Origin: Blautia sp. An81
GTDB taxonomy: Bacteria > Bacillota > Clostridia > Lachnospirales > Lachnospiraceae
NCBI RefSeq assembly: GCF_002161285.1
Contig: NZ_NFHH01000002.1
Coordinates: 186,001 to 250,000 of the forward strand
Direction of reading: 5' to 3'
Length of the DNA: 64,000 nucleotides
The notes under the pieces were generated by a model. The model searched no databases. It was not told where the DNA came from and saw only the letters and a list, made by a program, of their open reading frames with translations. This document shows, one piece after another, positions 23,576 to 30,718 of the stretch (the first letter of the stretch is position 1; every line of letters begins with the position of its first letter). A program made the translations under genes and the position numbers.

Positions 23576-25540
23576 ATGAAAAACTTTTTGAAGATTTTCG
23601 TTTTCCTTGAGATATTGCTATTCGCATACATTTTCAATAGCTCAATCTATAATATATATGAAAAAAACAATATTGCCGCTGATAATTTAAGTGGTTATAT
23701 GCTTGAAGAACCATCTCCGGAAATACTCAATCAATTTTACAATACATTCATTGAGAATTATCCAAACAACAAGTTAGAAATCATAAACAATACACTTACT
23801 ACGACAGATAAATCTGTTTATGATTTATATTGTTATCCCATTGATGAATTTTCACAAAAGCAACCCGTATCCAGCACAATCGAATTGCAGTTTTACAAAC
23901 TCACAAAAGAGGATTTTTTGGATAGTGTCGGTGTCTTTTACACAGATTTATCTGATGAAGAAATAAGTCAGCTCGCAACGCAATTATCTACACAAATAAT
24001 CAAATATGAAGATGAATCTATTCCGTATAGTATGATATTAGAATTAAATCTTTTTAATTTTCTCATTTTATTCATTGTCATTCTGATAATATACGGTATT
24101 TATACATCTTATAGTTTAAAAAGAATCGGCATCAAAAAGAGTATGGGTTTTTCCACCTTGCGTATATTGAAAGAACAGATCATCAGCATAGTAAGGTATT
24201 ACTCTCTTGTGTGTTTTGCCTTGTTGGCTGTATTGAATTTGTATTACGCTTTTACAAACCGCTTTGATTTTTCCTACTTGATTATGAGCATATTCTTCTT
24301 TGGAATTATCTTAGTTGTAAATGTGTTTTGTTTGCTTCTTACGAGCGTTTTAATAAAATTTGTTCGTTTGGAAGCAATGATAAAAAATAGAACATTAAAC
24401 AAAAGTACCAATGTGATTGTCCAGTTTATAAAAGTTGCGTTTTCTGTTGTAATTGCTATTACTATCATCTCTTTGCTTGAACAAAGCGGGGAATTTACGA
24501 AAAGTCAACAGGCGGTTTTAGATTATAAATATCTTGATGGATATTATACGGCCAACGGGTTTAATTCAGCAGAACATGATTATGCGTTAGAAAATCCAGA
24601 ACGATTTGAAGAATATTCTAATTCGATGTTAGAACTGTATAATAACCATCACGCATTGTTATGTGATTATGCCGGTAGCAGTGAAGCGCAAGGGCCATTT
24701 GGTGAGTCTCGTCCATATTATGTGCAGCAAACTATAATTGCAAACGAAAACTATTTAAAAGAATTTGCAAATATACACGTAGACGGAACTTCATTAGACG
24801 AAAGTGCTTTTGCCACACCAACTGTATTGATTCCTGATATGTATAAAAATGACGAAAGCCTTATAAAAGAACATCTTGTCGGAGAATATGATTTGTTGCT
24901 GAACTATAATCAAAATTACGGGATACAAGAAGAAACACGTACAAACGATTTTAATATTGTTTATATTGATGATAATTCTACTATAAAGGTCAATACAGAG
25001 GAAGGCTTTTCGGATATAACTGGCGGTATTATCATTGTCGATACAGGAGATTTTGGAGGCCTTTATTATTTAGATTCTTTAAATAATAGAAGTTTGTTCT
25101 TTTCAGTACAATCAAGAGAAGAGTTCTCTGCCCTGTTAATTAAATATGATCTGGCACAGTTAGTCGTGGCAGGAACATTGTTGACTCCGTATTTAACACG
25201 ATTAGAAAGCGTAACGTTTGTACTTAAAACCCTTACGATGTTCGCTATTGTATTTGTGGTTTCACTGGTGTTTATCTTATATATTTCAAATTATGTAGAT
25301 GTTTTTGTTAACCGGAAACGATATGCTTTAAAAGAGATTATGGGCTTTTCTCATTTAAAAATACTAAAGAGCCGTTATATTGTTTTGGCAATAGAAATAA
25401 TCGTATCAGTAGCCCTGACTGCAATAAATTATTACTTTGTATGTTTTTTTGCAATCATGCTGCTGGACTTCCTGTTTTGTGAATTGCTATATAAGGCTTA
25501 TATCAGAAAGGCTTTATATGAAATCGAAAAGGGGGCATAA
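23576..25540 (+). CDS. Bacteriocin-associated integral membrane protein (DUF1430)
   Basis: 654 residues from the ATG at 23576 (GAGGGGGATACAGCGT). An N-terminal helix and a large extracellular part are followed by FtsX-like helices in two blocks (ILELNLFNFLILFIVILIIYGIYTSYSLKRIGIKKSMGFS and FVVSLVFILYISNYVDVFVNRKRYALKEIMGFSHLKILKSR). This is the permease that accompanies lactococcin-972-type bacteriocin ATPases, which follows three bases later. No bacteriocin precursor gene is visible in the 90 bases upstream, so the pair may act as immunity. Markedly AT-rich compared with flanks. Confidence 0.75.
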   Translation: MKNFLKIFVFLEILLFAYIFNSSIYNIYEKNNIAADNLSGYMLEEPSPEILNQFYNTFIENYPNNKLEIINNTLTTTDKSVYDLYCYPIDEFSQKQPVSSTIELQFYKLTKEDFLDSVGVFYTDLSDEEISQLATQLSTQIIKYEDESIPYSMILELNLFNFLILFIVILIIYGIYTSYSLKRIGIKKSMGFSTLRILKEQIISIVRYYSLVCFALLAVLNLYYAFTNRFDFSYLIMSIFFFGIILVVNVFCLLLTSVLIKFVRLEAMIKNRTLNKSTNVIVQFIKVAFSVVIAITIISLLEQSGEFTKSQQAVLDYKYLDGYYTANGFNSAEHDYALENPERFEEYSNSMLELYNNHHALLCDYAGSSEAQGPFGESRPYYVQQTIIANENYLKEFANIHVDGTSLDESAFATPTVLIPDMYKNDESLIKEHLVGEYDLLLNYNQNYGIQEETRTNDFNIVYIDDNSTIKVNTEEGFSDITGGIIIVDTGDFGGLYYLDSLNNRSLFFSVQSREEFSALLIKYDLAQLVVAGTLLTPYLTRLESVTFVLKTLTMFAIVFVVSLVFILYISNYVDVFVNRKRYALKEIMGFSHLKILKSRYIVLAIEIIVSVALTAINYYFVCFFAIMLLDFLFCELLYKAYIRKALYEIEKGA

Positions 25541-25542
25541 GT

Positions 25543-26193
25543 ATGTCATTGATTGTATTGAAAAATATTAAAAAGGAATATGGGAAAAACCAAGTTTTAT
25601 TTAATGATTTGTCTTTAGAGATAGACCAAGGAGAATTTGTTGGTCTCATTGGAAAAAGCGGTGCAGGCAAAACAACACTTCTAAATATCATCGGGCTGAT
25701 TACTGATATATCGGCGGGAACGATAGCGATTGGCAATTACAAAAATTTGTCCATGAAAAGTAAAAACGCTATGCTCCTAAGGCGACATACCATAGGTTAT
25801 CTTTTTCAAAATTACGGGTTGGTAGAAGATGAAAGTGTATTATGGAATTTAAAATTGGCTCTTGAATACAAAAAAATGAGCAAGGGAGAAAAACTAAAGA
25901 GAGTCAATAAGTATTTAAAACAGTTTGGTTTGAGCGAAATGCTCAACAAAAAAATATATCAGTTAAGTGGAGGTGAACAACAACGTGTTGCTATTATTAA
26001 GTTGATTTTACAAGGAAGTAAAATCATATTAGCTGATGAACCAACCTCTGGACTTGATAAAGATAACGAAGCAATAGTGATGTCGCTTTTAAAAAAATTG
26101 AATGAAAGAGGAATTACCATAATCATGGTAACTCACAATCTGAACTTGTGCGACTATTTTTCTAGAGTAATAGATGTAGAAAAATATAGGTAA
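25543..26193 (+). CDS. ABC ATPase, lactococcin-972 bacteriocin export type
   Basis: 216 residues, Walker A GKSGAGKTT, signature LSGGEQQR, Walker B IILADEPTSGLD, switch MVTHN. The compact MacB/LolD-like form and its place after the DUF1430 permease fit the putative bacteriocin export family. The two probably form an export or self-immunity pump in the membrane. Confidence 0.85.
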   Translation: MSLIVLKNIKKEYGKNQVLFNDLSLEIDQGEFVGLIGKSGAGKTTLLNIIGLITDISAGTIAIGNYKNLSMKSKNAMLLRRHTIGYLFQNYGLVEDESVLWNLKLALEYKKMSKGEKLKRVNKYLKQFGLSEMLNKKIYQLSGGEQQRVAIIKLILQGSKIILADEPTSGLDKDNEAIVMSLLKKLNERGITIIMVTHNLNLCDYFSRVIDVEKYR

Positions 26194-26280
26194 GACATTT
26201 AAAAAGAAGGATAAAGCTGATTGTATATTACAAGGTAAGTAGGTACGGATGATTAGCTACTTACAAGAGAATAAATCCAC

Positions 26281-26430
26281 GATGCAGTCTGGGATGACAT
26301 CCCTGTAAGTGTGGATGCCAAGGTTGAGTGTATGATTTACAGCATCCGGAAGAAGTTTCGGGAGTATACTGACAGGCAATACATTCGGACTGTCTGGGGT
26401 GTAGGCTACAAATTCGATCCGGAAACATAG
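26281..26430 (+). pseudogene. 3' remnant of a stand-alone winged-helix gene
   Basis: The frame encodes DAVWDDIPVSVDAKVECMI...IRTVWGVGYKFDPET and a stop. It aligns with the last 50 residues of the winged-helix proteins at 50068 and 55780 (QAVWKEEPVDVNSAVFCVI...IQTVWGVGYKFVDVPGE). The N-terminal part is missing: the homology begins where the AT-rich ABC cassette ends. It marks a backbone gene cut by the cassette. Confidence 0.75.
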
Positions 26431-26433
26431 AAA

Positions 26434-26457
26434 GGAGCCGTCCTTGAGGGCGGCTCC
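26434..26457 (-). terminator. Terminator of the ligA/NADAR leftward operon
   Basis: Leftward: GGAGCCGCCC-TCAA-GGACGGCTCC then TTTC, directly after the last leftward gene (ends 26468). Nearly identical to the orphan copy at 23153-23176. Confidence 0.7.
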
Positions 26458-26467
26458 AAGTCATTTG

Positions 26468-26701
26468 TTATTTGCTTTTCTTCTTCGGACACCATGCCGG
26501 AGAGGTCTTTAGCGGAACCTCATCGGACCAGGCCTTTCCATAATCCAGGAATCCGGGAGCTTTCGACATTCTATGTTCCTGAAAATAATCTAAAATATAA
26601 TGCTGATCCGGATGCTGACAGCGAAAAGAAGCCCGGATGTTACCGTAGGGACGAAAGGAATTGCAAAATTCACAATCACTGCATTTTATCTTTTCTTTCA
26701 T
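26468..26701 (-). CDS. Small Cys-rich protein, putative zinc ribbon
   Basis: 77 residues. The cysteines are arranged as CSDCEFC near the N-terminus, then C (FRCQHPDQH) and a C-terminal WCPKKK, suggesting bound zinc. No further family recognised. It is the last gene of the leftward operon, seven bases behind the macro-domain gene, so it may act with the ADP-ribose proteins; that is inference. Confidence 0.6.
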   Translation of the reverse strand: MKEKIKCSDCEFCNSFRPYGNIRASFRCQHPDQHYILDYFQEHRMSKAPGFLDYGKAWSDEVPLKTSPAWCPKKKSK

Positions 26702-26707
26702 ATTCGA

Positions 26708-27376
26708 TCACCTCATTATTCTATTCGGATTGCCTGAGTACATAAGAGCTTCCGCCACGCTGATCTGAAATGTCTCTTCAAACCAGTGCCAGATTTCTTC
26801 CCGGTGTGTTCCAGCTGAAAATCCGTGCCAGGCTTGCTCAATACATTCTGTTTCCGGGTTCATAGGGATGTCTCCAAATTCTGTCCAGAGACGCCGGATG
26901 CTGTCCGGCAGGTACAGGATGGTAAGGGTAAAGCAAGACTCGGAAAACAGGGGGATGAGGATACGGCTGTAGACCGTCTCCCAGTCGCCGCCTGCAAGCC
27001 CGCATCCCAGATAACCGGGAATGGCAATCTGCGACAATTCCCGCTGTGCTGCCAGGAACATCATGGCAGTCAGGCTCTGTCTCAGTGCTGCATAATCGGT
27101 ATCTAATCCTCTGCCTGTGGGAATATTCTCGGCAAACAGATGTGCCACATACTGAGTGGCGCCGGTATCCATCCGCAGCATCAAAGAGCAGAATCCTAAA
27201 AGTTCCTCTTTATTCTTCCTGCAAATCTGCTGATATGCTCGATACTGTTCTGCCGTCAAAATACGATGCCGGATCTGCCTGGCTACGCCTGCCCCCATAA
27301 CACCCTGGCAGTTGACCTGGTGGGCGATAATGGCAGCATCAGAACGAAGCAGATCCCCTTTCCTTTCTTTGATCAT
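26708..27376 (-). CDS. Macro-domain protein, predicted ADP-ribosyl hydrolase
   Basis: 222 residues from the ATG at 27376 (TGGAGGAAATCT upstream). The macro domain covers about 1-160: KGDLLRSDAAIIAHQVNCQG (7-25), VMGAGVARQI (26-35) and IPGYLGCGLAGGDW (119-132), the ALC1/TARG1-like branch that also includes DarG antitoxin domains. Such domains bind ADP-ribose and remove it from proteins or DNA. A C-terminal 60-residue tail (NPETECIEQAWHGF...) is unrelated. Together with NADAR and an ART-like gene upstream in the operon it forms a writer/eraser set. Confidence 0.82.
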   Translation of the reverse strand: MIKERKGDLLRSDAAIIAHQVNCQGVMGAGVARQIRHRILTAEQYRAYQQICRKNKEELLGFCSLMLRMDTGATQYVAHLFAENIPTGRGLDTDYAALRQSLTAMMFLAAQRELSQIAIPGYLGCGLAGGDWETVYSRILIPLFSESCFTLTILYLPDSIRRLWTEFGDIPMNPETECIEQAWHGFSAGTHREEIWHWFEETFQISVAEALMYSGNPNRIMR

Positions 27377-27395
27377 AGATTTCCTCCATTTGTTT

Positions 27396-28127
27396 TTAAA
27401 GATATTCATAGGTTACATTTTGGCTCTGGCACCATTCTTCCACCAGCTTCAGGTTTAGCGGGCTGTGCGCCGGGTGCCGGGAAATCCAAACCGAAGGTTT
27501 AGGGCTGTGATACCATAAATCTTCCGGAGCCGGCCCTTGCGTATCCTCGAACAGAAGGACGACAGGACGTTCCAGAAATTCTTTCTGCCGTGCAGATAAC
27601 CCTTCCTTCTCCCGGTAACGGAGCCGGTATCCGAGCTGGCATTGACTGTATTTGCAGCGTTGGAGCTGGACCTGGATACAGGGATGAATAGAAATTCCCC
27701 CGTTATCCATATAGGCCAGATAACCTGGCTTGGACCGATTGACCTGCTCAAAAGGGATATTGTCATGGTTCTGAACTGGCAGCATGGCGTTTTCCTTCTG
27801 AAATGCTATTTGAGAAAAACCAAATGTATCACAGAAATAGAAACGGCTTTCTCCCGGTGAGTGCTGTATTTCCAGAATGTCAGAGACTGACATGGAATGT
27901 CCGGTGAAACCGATCTTTTCCAAATAGCGGGCATCCGCTTCATCTTTGCGGTTGAATATCCGGTAGATTTCTTCCAGCGTGGCGACTTCCGTTTCTCCGC
28001 AGAATACGGATTCATAAATTTCTGCAGGCGGTGATGGATACCCGGCTTTTTGAAAATAGGAAAGGGGCATAAACATCAGCCGGTCCTGATCCAATTCCGG
28101 GATGATCTGATAGATCGTTATTTTCAT
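27396..28127 (-). CDS. YodL-like domain protein
   Basis: 243 residues, with an AAAGGAGGACG site. The first 110 residues match the YodL-like domain of Clostridial ICE proteins (ITIYQIIPELDQDRLMFMPLSYFQKAG...PAEIYESVFCGE...LEEIYRIFN and the 'GHSMSVSDILEI...FYFCDTFGFSQIAF' end). The C-terminal half, with several Cys and Trp residues, is unassigned. YodL domains occur as parts of large polyvalent proteins transferred with conjugative elements; molecular role unknown. Confidence 0.75.
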   Translation of the reverse strand: MKITIYQIIPELDQDRLMFMPLSYFQKAGYPSPPAEIYESVFCGETEVATLEEIYRIFNRKDEADARYLEKIGFTGHSMSVSDILEIQHSPGESRFYFCDTFGFSQIAFQKENAMLPVQNHDNIPFEQVNRSKPGYLAYMDNGGISIHPCIQVQLQRCKYSQCQLGYRLRYREKEGLSARQKEFLERPVVLLFEDTQGPAPEDLWYHSPKPSVWISRHPAHSPLNLKLVEEWCQSQNVTYEYL

Positions 28128-28145
28128 AAGGTATCGTCCTCCTTT

Positions 28146-28180
28146 GCAAAAGAAGGACCTCCCTGGTTGGAAGATCCTTC
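28146..28180 (-). terminator. Intra-operon hairpin before the YodL gene
   Basis: Leftward: a 12-base stem (GAAGGATCTTCC / GGGAGGTCCTTC with G-U pairs) then CTTTTG. It lies between LPD11 and YodL genes that are otherwise transcribed together, so it would act as an attenuator or processing site. Confidence 0.6.
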
Positions 28181-28193
28181 GTAATCATTATGG

Positions 28194-28640
28194 TTATTCG
28201 TTACACAATTCTTTTTCATAGTTCAGGAGCTGCTCCCAGGTCAGCCATTCCGGTTTCCCGTCAGCAGGAAGCTCCTTCCACAATTCTTTCATACGGTCAA
28301 TATGATGCTGGGGATCACTTTCGGATAAGATGGTAACGCTCCGGTTCCCGTAGCCGAGAAAATATTCGCAGTCACGCTGCATCCGGCTTAACATCATATA
28401 CTGGAACTCATACGGGGATCTTCGGAACGGTTCTGGCTCAAAGGTATATTCCTGCTGGATGTGGGATACTGGTTCCCCATCCAGGTCGTTCCTCGTAGTA
28501 GAATATAAGTCCGGGGTTTCGGATTTCCCCAGGTTAAGGTCTTTCCAGAACTGTCCGTACTGATCCTCATAAGTTGGACAAGAAAAATCATCTATGCCGA
28601 TGAATTTCAGCGTCAAGACCGTCGATTTTTTCTCTTTCAT
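28194..28640 (-). CDS. LPD11-domain protein
   Basis: 148 residues from the ATG at 28640 (AAGGAGTGACAAAAATT); an in-frame GTG at 28652 is too close to the site. The C-terminal two-thirds fit the large polyvalent protein-associated domain 11: RRSPYEFQYMMLSRMQRDCEYFLGYGNRSV...MKELWKELPADGKPEWLTWEQLLNYEKEL. These domains travel on ICEs and phages; function unknown. Confidence 0.72.
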   Translation of the reverse strand: MKEKKSTVLTLKFIGIDDFSCPTYEDQYGQFWKDLNLGKSETPDLYSTTRNDLDGEPVSHIQQEYTFEPEPFRRSPYEFQYMMLSRMQRDCEYFLGYGNRSVTILSESDPQHHIDRMKELWKELPADGKPEWLTWEQLLNYEKELCNE

Positions 28641-28648
28641 AATTTTTG

Positions 28649-29041
28649 TCACTCCTTCTCAAAAATATGGGCTGCCTGCAACTTAAACCAGAAATCACAT
28701 TTTTCATCTTCCGGGAAGCGACCTCTTTTATCCGGAATTATGACTCGTAGAACCTCTTGGCCGTACATCTGATAAGTGTCCAGACGAATCGGGACATGGG
28801 GAAGTAAATCCTCCACCAGATCTCCGGATTGAAACTGTTTCCCATCTGCCACTTTTTTCATCAGTTCTTTTAAAAGGTAATGGATTAAAGCAGGAGGCAG
28901 CTTCAGAATCACCTGGAACTCTGGATGCTGATACCGGTTCATTCCTTCGGTATGCACATTATTAAGAGGAAATTCTTTTTCTGTTATGTCACAAATAATC
29001 TTATATCGTTCTTTTTTGTTCCATTTCCAAAGACCACTCAT
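28649..29041 (-). CDS. Hypothetical protein, weak DUF4262 resemblance
   Basis: 130 residues from the ATG at 29041, overlapping the NADAR stop by four bases (ATGA) with a TGGAGGACG site. The segment NVHTEGMNRYQHPEFQVILKLPPALIHYLLKELM recalls the 'HT.Gl....HPEl.v.lp...a..ll' core of DUF4262, but the match is partial. Translational coupling to NADAR suggests a joint function. Otherwise unrecognised. Confidence 0.55.
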   Translation of the reverse strand: MSGLWKWNKKERYKIICDITEKEFPLNNVHTEGMNRYQHPEFQVILKLPPALIHYLLKELMKKVADGKQFQSGDLVEDLLPHVPIRLDTYQMYGQEVLRVIIPDKRGRFPEDEKCDFWFKLQAAHIFEKE

Positions 29042-29544
29042 GCTGTTTCGTCCTCCATTTCCAGGCTCCATTTCAGCTTTTCTCGTACATCCATAAGGAT
29101 AAGCCCTAACTGGTTTTCTCCGTGGCCGTTGACCTTGCCCCAGAAGTAATCGCCCCAGGTATTGCCTTCTATGAGAAGACTGTTTCCTGTGGCAAGCAGG
29201 GCATCCCGCAGCTTTGGGTTCTGCATGAATTTACACATACAGATTTCATACATCAGGGAAATCTTTACCTTATCCCAGTCCGGGCGCAGCGTGAGGTTCT
29301 TTCCACGCTTTTTGGCTTCTGCCGGATTGTGCAGGCGGAAAATAGAGAATTGCTGCTGCTCTTTTGCACAGCAGGTCTTCTGCGCCTGGAAAGCTGCTTC
29401 ATTATTGGCGTAGGTCTGCCCCATGTAGGTAACAGGAGCCGGATAAAAATTACTGAGAAATGCGTATTTTCCTGTAAAAGAGGAGATGACATTCCTGTGA
29501 GTTTGTTTATGGATAGTTTCTTTTGGTTGATCATTGGATTTCAT
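29038..29544 (-). CDS. NADAR-family protein (YbiA-like)
   Basis: 168 residues from the ATG at 29544 (GAAAGGAATGTGC). Family motifs: FTGKYAFLSNFYPAPVTYMGQTYANNEAAFQAQK (23-56), LLATGNSLLIEGNTWGDYFWG (117-136) and NQLGLILMDVR (144-154). NADAR domains cleave N-glycosidic bonds to ADP-ribose-type nucleotides; some reverse guanine ADP-ribosylation and act as antitoxins to DarT1-type toxins. Its neighbours upstream (DUF3990 and DUF3791) and downstream (macro domain) make a role in ADP-ribose removal likely. It sits just behind a terminator hairpin. Confidence 0.85.
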   Translation of the reverse strand: MKSNDQPKETIHKQTHRNVISSFTGKYAFLSNFYPAPVTYMGQTYANNEAAFQAQKTCCAKEQQQFSIFRLHNPAEAKKRGKNLTLRPDWDKVKISLMYEICMCKFMQNPKLRDALLATGNSLLIEGNTWGDYFWGKVNGHGENQLGLILMDVREKLKWSLEMEDETA

Positions 29545-29562
29545 GCACATTCCTTTCCGCAC

Positions 29563-29596
29563 AAAAAAAGGAACCGCCTATCCTATAGGTAGTTCC
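29563..29596 (-). terminator. Intra-operon terminator hairpin before NADAR
   Basis: Leftward: GGAACTACCTAT-AGG-ATAGGCGGTTCC (12-base stem with G-U pairs) then TTTTTTT, ending 18 bases before the NADAR start. A strong intrinsic terminator placed in front of, not behind, an operon gene. Confidence 0.75.
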
Positions 29597-29621
29597 CTTC
29601 TTAAACAAAGTGCTTAAATCT

Positions 29622-29870
29622 TCAGTTTGTCTGTAATTCTTTTTGTTCCTGTTCTTCGTAGAACCGGTCTGCGATATAGCCCGCTGACTCCGCCCAAAGC
29701 GTATTCTCGGTATTCTGCAGAGCCTGATACGTCTTAGAATGGTAAAAGGCTCCGGCGGCATCTTGGAAAGAAAGATGGCTCCGTTCCTTGATGATGTCGA
29801 TCACATCCCGGATCTGGATACACAGGTTCATCGTGATATCTTTGTTATTGAAAAAATATTTTCCTTCCAT
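29622..29870 (-). CDS. DUF3791-family small protein, putative partner of the DUF3990 protein
   Basis: 82 residues. The core MNLCIQIRDVIDIIKERSHLSFQDAAGAFYHSKTYQALQNTENTLWAESAGYIADRFY has the helical DUF3791 pattern ('.f...i..fa......s...a...f...g....l...y..lh..s..yi.e.i'). The start lies three bases after the stop of the DUF3990 gene, so the two are translated together. The N-terminus of that protein holds a related segment. A toxin-neutralising or targeting role is inferred from pairing. Confidence 0.65.
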   Translation of the reverse strand: MEGKYFFNNKDITMNLCIQIRDVIDIIKERSHLSFQDAAGAFYHSKTYQALQNTENTLWAESAGYIADRFYEEQEQKELQTN

Positions 29871-29873
29871 AGT

Positions 29874-30569
29874 TTACGAAACCTCCCTTCGGGATTCCAG
29901 CGTCAGGTGCTCCAGGGCAAGGGGCGTATGGAAAGACACCTGGTTGTTGACTTTATTATAGCGAAGCCTTTCCACTGCTTCCTCGGCTTTTAAAATACCT
30001 GACAGGTATAACTGCACAGTCTCCATTGTATTGTCGTCTGCAACAGGCCCTACGACCACATCATAAGCGTGCTGGATGCCGCCTTTCGTGCGGTTTTCTT
30101 TGATAAACTCCAGCCACTCCCGATCCAGAGCAGCAAAGTGCTTGATCTTCAGGTCCTCTGTCTGGTGGAACAGGTAACGGTAAACATATCTGCCGCCTTT
30201 GTGGGAGCGCAGATAAAGACGTTTGGCCCATTCCTCCGCCTGGCTTTCCAAGACGGTACAGTAAAATCCCCGGCCAAAGTCACGGCGATTATGGGATTTT
30301 CCCAGGTCAATCTCATCAAATGCGATGTTGGAACCGTGGTAAAGCACCAGTTCCGGAGCATTTTCTTTGATGATTTCCTCCACATATTGAAAAGTCTCTT
30401 CTATATCTAATTGATGAAGCATTTCGTGCTGTATCAGGATTTTTTCAAAAACCTGATGCTTACAGAAAAGATCAAAGACGTCCCCCTCAGACAGATGATG
30501 CTTTTGTGCGTAATACTCGACTGCTTGTACAGATAAGATTTCCACATCGGATTGAATACTCATACTCAT
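29874..30569 (-). CDS. DUF3990 ADP-ribosyltransferase-like protein with N-terminal DUF3791-like segment
   Basis: The ATG at 30569 is chosen because TGGAGG lies at 5-base spacing; the first ATG (30581) would start almost at the 5' end of the predicted transcript. 231 residues. Residues about 5-65 resemble DUF3791 (EILSVQAVEYYAQKHHLSEGDVFDLFCKHQVFEKIL). The rest is DUF3990: LVLYHGSNIAFDEIDLGKSHNRRDFGRGFYCT, YDVVVGPVADDN and NQVSFHT. The His of YHGS, Tyr of GFYCT and Gln of NQVSF occupy the places of an ART H-Y-E/Q triad. It likely transfers ADP-ribose from NAD+; target unknown. Confidence 0.75.
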   Translation of the reverse strand: MSMSIQSDVEILSVQAVEYYAQKHHLSEGDVFDLFCKHQVFEKILIQHEMLHQLDIEETFQYVEEIIKENAPELVLYHGSNIAFDEIDLGKSHNRRDFGRGFYCTVLESQAEEWAKRLYLRSHKGGRYVYRYLFHQTEDLKIKHFAALDREWLEFIKENRTKGGIQHAYDVVVGPVADDNTMETVQLYLSGILKAEEAVERLRYNKVNNQVSFHTPLALEHLTLESRREVS

Positions 30570-30589
30570 CATTGCCTCCATTTGCCTCT

Positions 30590-30618
30590 ATTATACCCAA
30601 AGGAAACGGGATGTTCAA
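30590..30618 (-). promoter_or_regulatory. Sigma-A promoter of the DUF3990 gene
   Basis: Leftward: TTGAAC (30613-30618), 17-base spacer, TATAAT (30590-30595). It lies 21 bases upstream of the chosen start, so the DUF3990/DUF3791 pair can be made independently of ligA, as expected for a self-contained toxin-antitoxin-like unit. Confidence 0.7.
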
Positions 30619-30718
30619 CGCAAAAAACAAGCGTATCTGCCCTTTCCATACTGCCAGACAGGTAATTTTTGGAGAAGCTGCTTGTCAGGCAGCTTCCCCA
30701 AGTGGATCATGTACAATC

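Noticed and set aside
30660-30710. Terminator behind ligA
   Set aside because: A GC-rich stem is present (GGAGAAGCTGC/GCAGCTTCCCC), but neither strand has a T-run after it, so I did not call it a terminator.
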